From Chryseosolibacter sp964438975 (GTDB taxonomy: Bacteria > Bacteroidota > Bacteroidia > Cytophagales > Cyclobacteriaceae), in contig CAYTMU010000017.1 of the NCBI GenBank assembly GCA_964438975.1, positions 8,115-72,114 of the forward strand: DNA of 64,000 nucleotides. Direction: 5' to 3'. Numbering within the stretch: the first letter of the stretch is position 1; each line of letters begins with the position of its first letter. Made by a program: the position numbers and the translations under genes. Under the pieces are notes generated by a model. It saw nothing but the letters and a program-made list of their open reading frames with translations, was not told the DNA's origin and made no database searches. This document shows positions 63,183 through 64,000 of the stretch, piece by piece.

Positions 63183-64000
63183 TCAAACAAACAACGACCG
63201 GGCATTCCACACCGCCAACCCGATCAGGATGAGGAGTCCGATCGCGCCGAATACTCTTGTCGACGATTTGTTGGCAAGATCCTTCATGATCGATCTATCG
63301 TTCGCGATCAGATAAAGCGCAATACCGATGAACGGAACGATAAAGATGGTAATGCTCTGCGCGAAGATCATCAACTCGATCGGCAGATTGCCGAAGACGA
63401 TAGCGATCACGGCGCCGATGACCATCACAAGCGCGATCAGCACTCGCACAACCAGTGAATTGAAACTGCTTCCATACCCGAGTGCATCGGCCATAAGCGT
63501 CCCGCCGAGAGAGGCGTTGCCGATCAGCGAAGAGAACGCCGCACCAAAAAGCCCGATCAGGAAGAAAGCGGAGGCGTAGTTCCCGAACAACGGCTCTAGT
63601 ACTCGCGCCATGTCGGAGCCGCTGTTTACCTTCAATCCCTGGGGATGAAGGACTGTCGCCGCACAGACGAGCACGATCGCACTCATGACACCGAGTATCA
63701 GTATTCCCGGGAAGCTATCGCGCCCCGATTGTTTTTCATTCGGACGAATCTTCCTGCGTTCCTGCATCAGATACGACTGGTAACAGGCACCCACGACCGA
63801 AAAGCACGAAGCCATAAACGCAACGATGAGTGCAAACGACCCCACCGGGATCCTGGGTATCAACCCGCCCGCCACCTGCGCGGCCGGAGGATTCGACAAG
63901 AACAACGTCACGAGAAACGCGGCGAGCATGACGATGATAAGGGCTATCATGATCCGTTCAAGGGTCTTGTAAAAACTTCGAAAGAAAAGCAGGCTGATCC
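63183..64000 (-). CDS. Nramp-related divalent-metal transporter (5' end missing)
   Basis: The gene continues off the window; about the last 270 residues are visible, with seven or so membrane spans. The overall pattern (LILGVMSAIVLVCAATVL, AFFLIGLFGAAFSSLIGN and SITIFIVPFIGIALYLI) fits Nramp-type transporters. At the span where canonical Nramp proteins carry Met-Pro-His, this protein has VVGACYQSYLM, as in a divergent subgroup, so substrate specificity may differ (Mg2+ or another ion). The partner M20 gene is downstream. Confidence 0.7.
   Translation of the reverse strand, partial: ISLLFFRSFYKTLERIMIALIIVMLAAFLVTLFLSNPPAAQVAGGLIPRIPVGSFALIVAFMASCFSVVGACYQSYLMQERRKIRPNEKQSGRDSFPGILILGVMSAIVLVCAATVLHPQGLKVNSGSDMARVLEPLFGNYASAFFLIGLFGAAFSSLIGNASLGGTLMADALGYGSSFNSLVVRVLIALVMVIGAVIAIVFGNLPIELMIFAQSITIFIVPFIGIALYLIANDRSIMKDLANKSSTRVFGAIGLLILIGLAVWNARSLFV

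Noticed and set aside
1..64000. CRISPR arrays, insertion sequences or prophage
   Set aside because: No regularly spaced repeats, transposase, integrase or phage structural genes were seen.

Overview
The window is a chromosomal segment of a Bacteroidota bacterium, most likely of the Cytophagales type (order-level placement is inference). Supporting signs are the Bacteroidota promoter word TAnnTTTG in front of several genes, a head-GIN/DUF2807 protein, a DUF4136 lipoprotein, LytTR and TPR-linked histidine kinases, outer-membrane barrels of the POTRA and PorV/PorQ types, and Tat-exported sugar enzymes. No phage, insertion sequence, CRISPR array or rRNA was seen. One tRNA (Gln, anticodon TTG) is present.

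1-14.2 kb: the end of RNase III, NAD synthetase, Lgt, three outer-membrane barrel proteins (one with a ComEA-like helix-hairpin-helix head), a 34-residue membrane peptide, a DUF2807 protein, a cold-shock-style RRM protein, a gluconate pair (FGGY kinase plus short 6-phosphogluconate dehydrogenase), then on the minus strand two tandem membrane-bound metallophosphoesterases. 14.2-22 kb: a minus-strand tetR-tolC-adaptor-RND efflux operon with a palindromic operator candidate, and an ECF sigma factor with a small membrane partner. 22-30.2 kb: housekeeping genes (hydrolase, purL, DUF4136 lipoprotein, tRNA-Gln, prs, rplY, pth).

30.2-42.4 kb: a redox and electrophile region. A minus-strand group (SDR, NDH-2, DsrE-like, DsbA/FrnE-like, YceI) faces a plus-strand group (ring-cleaving VOC dioxygenase, GNAT, carboxylesterase) that resembles the MhqO/MhqD quinone-detoxification pair. 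A TRIC channel, a Crp regulator, a CPA2 antiporter and a secreted esterase follow. 42.4-52.5 kb: a signalling region with three sensor kinases, a LytTR response regulator and a membrane-anchored TIR protein. The stop codons of the LytTR and TIR genes are each followed at once by the same ~30-bp sequence, which is the most unusual pattern in the window.

52.7-60.3 kb: an unknown cytosolic protein, then three consecutive Tat-exported enzymes (esterase, GH109-like Gfo/Idh/MocA enzyme, sugar isomerase/epimerase-like), a double-domain esterase whose second domain lacks its nucleophile, and glucosamine-6-phosphate deaminase; together these look like an amino-sugar or acetylated-sugar catabolic locus. 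60.5-64 kb: a DinB-like protein, then a minus-strand set of an Nramp-like transporter (cut by the window end), an M20 amidohydrolase and a NagD-type HAD phosphatase.
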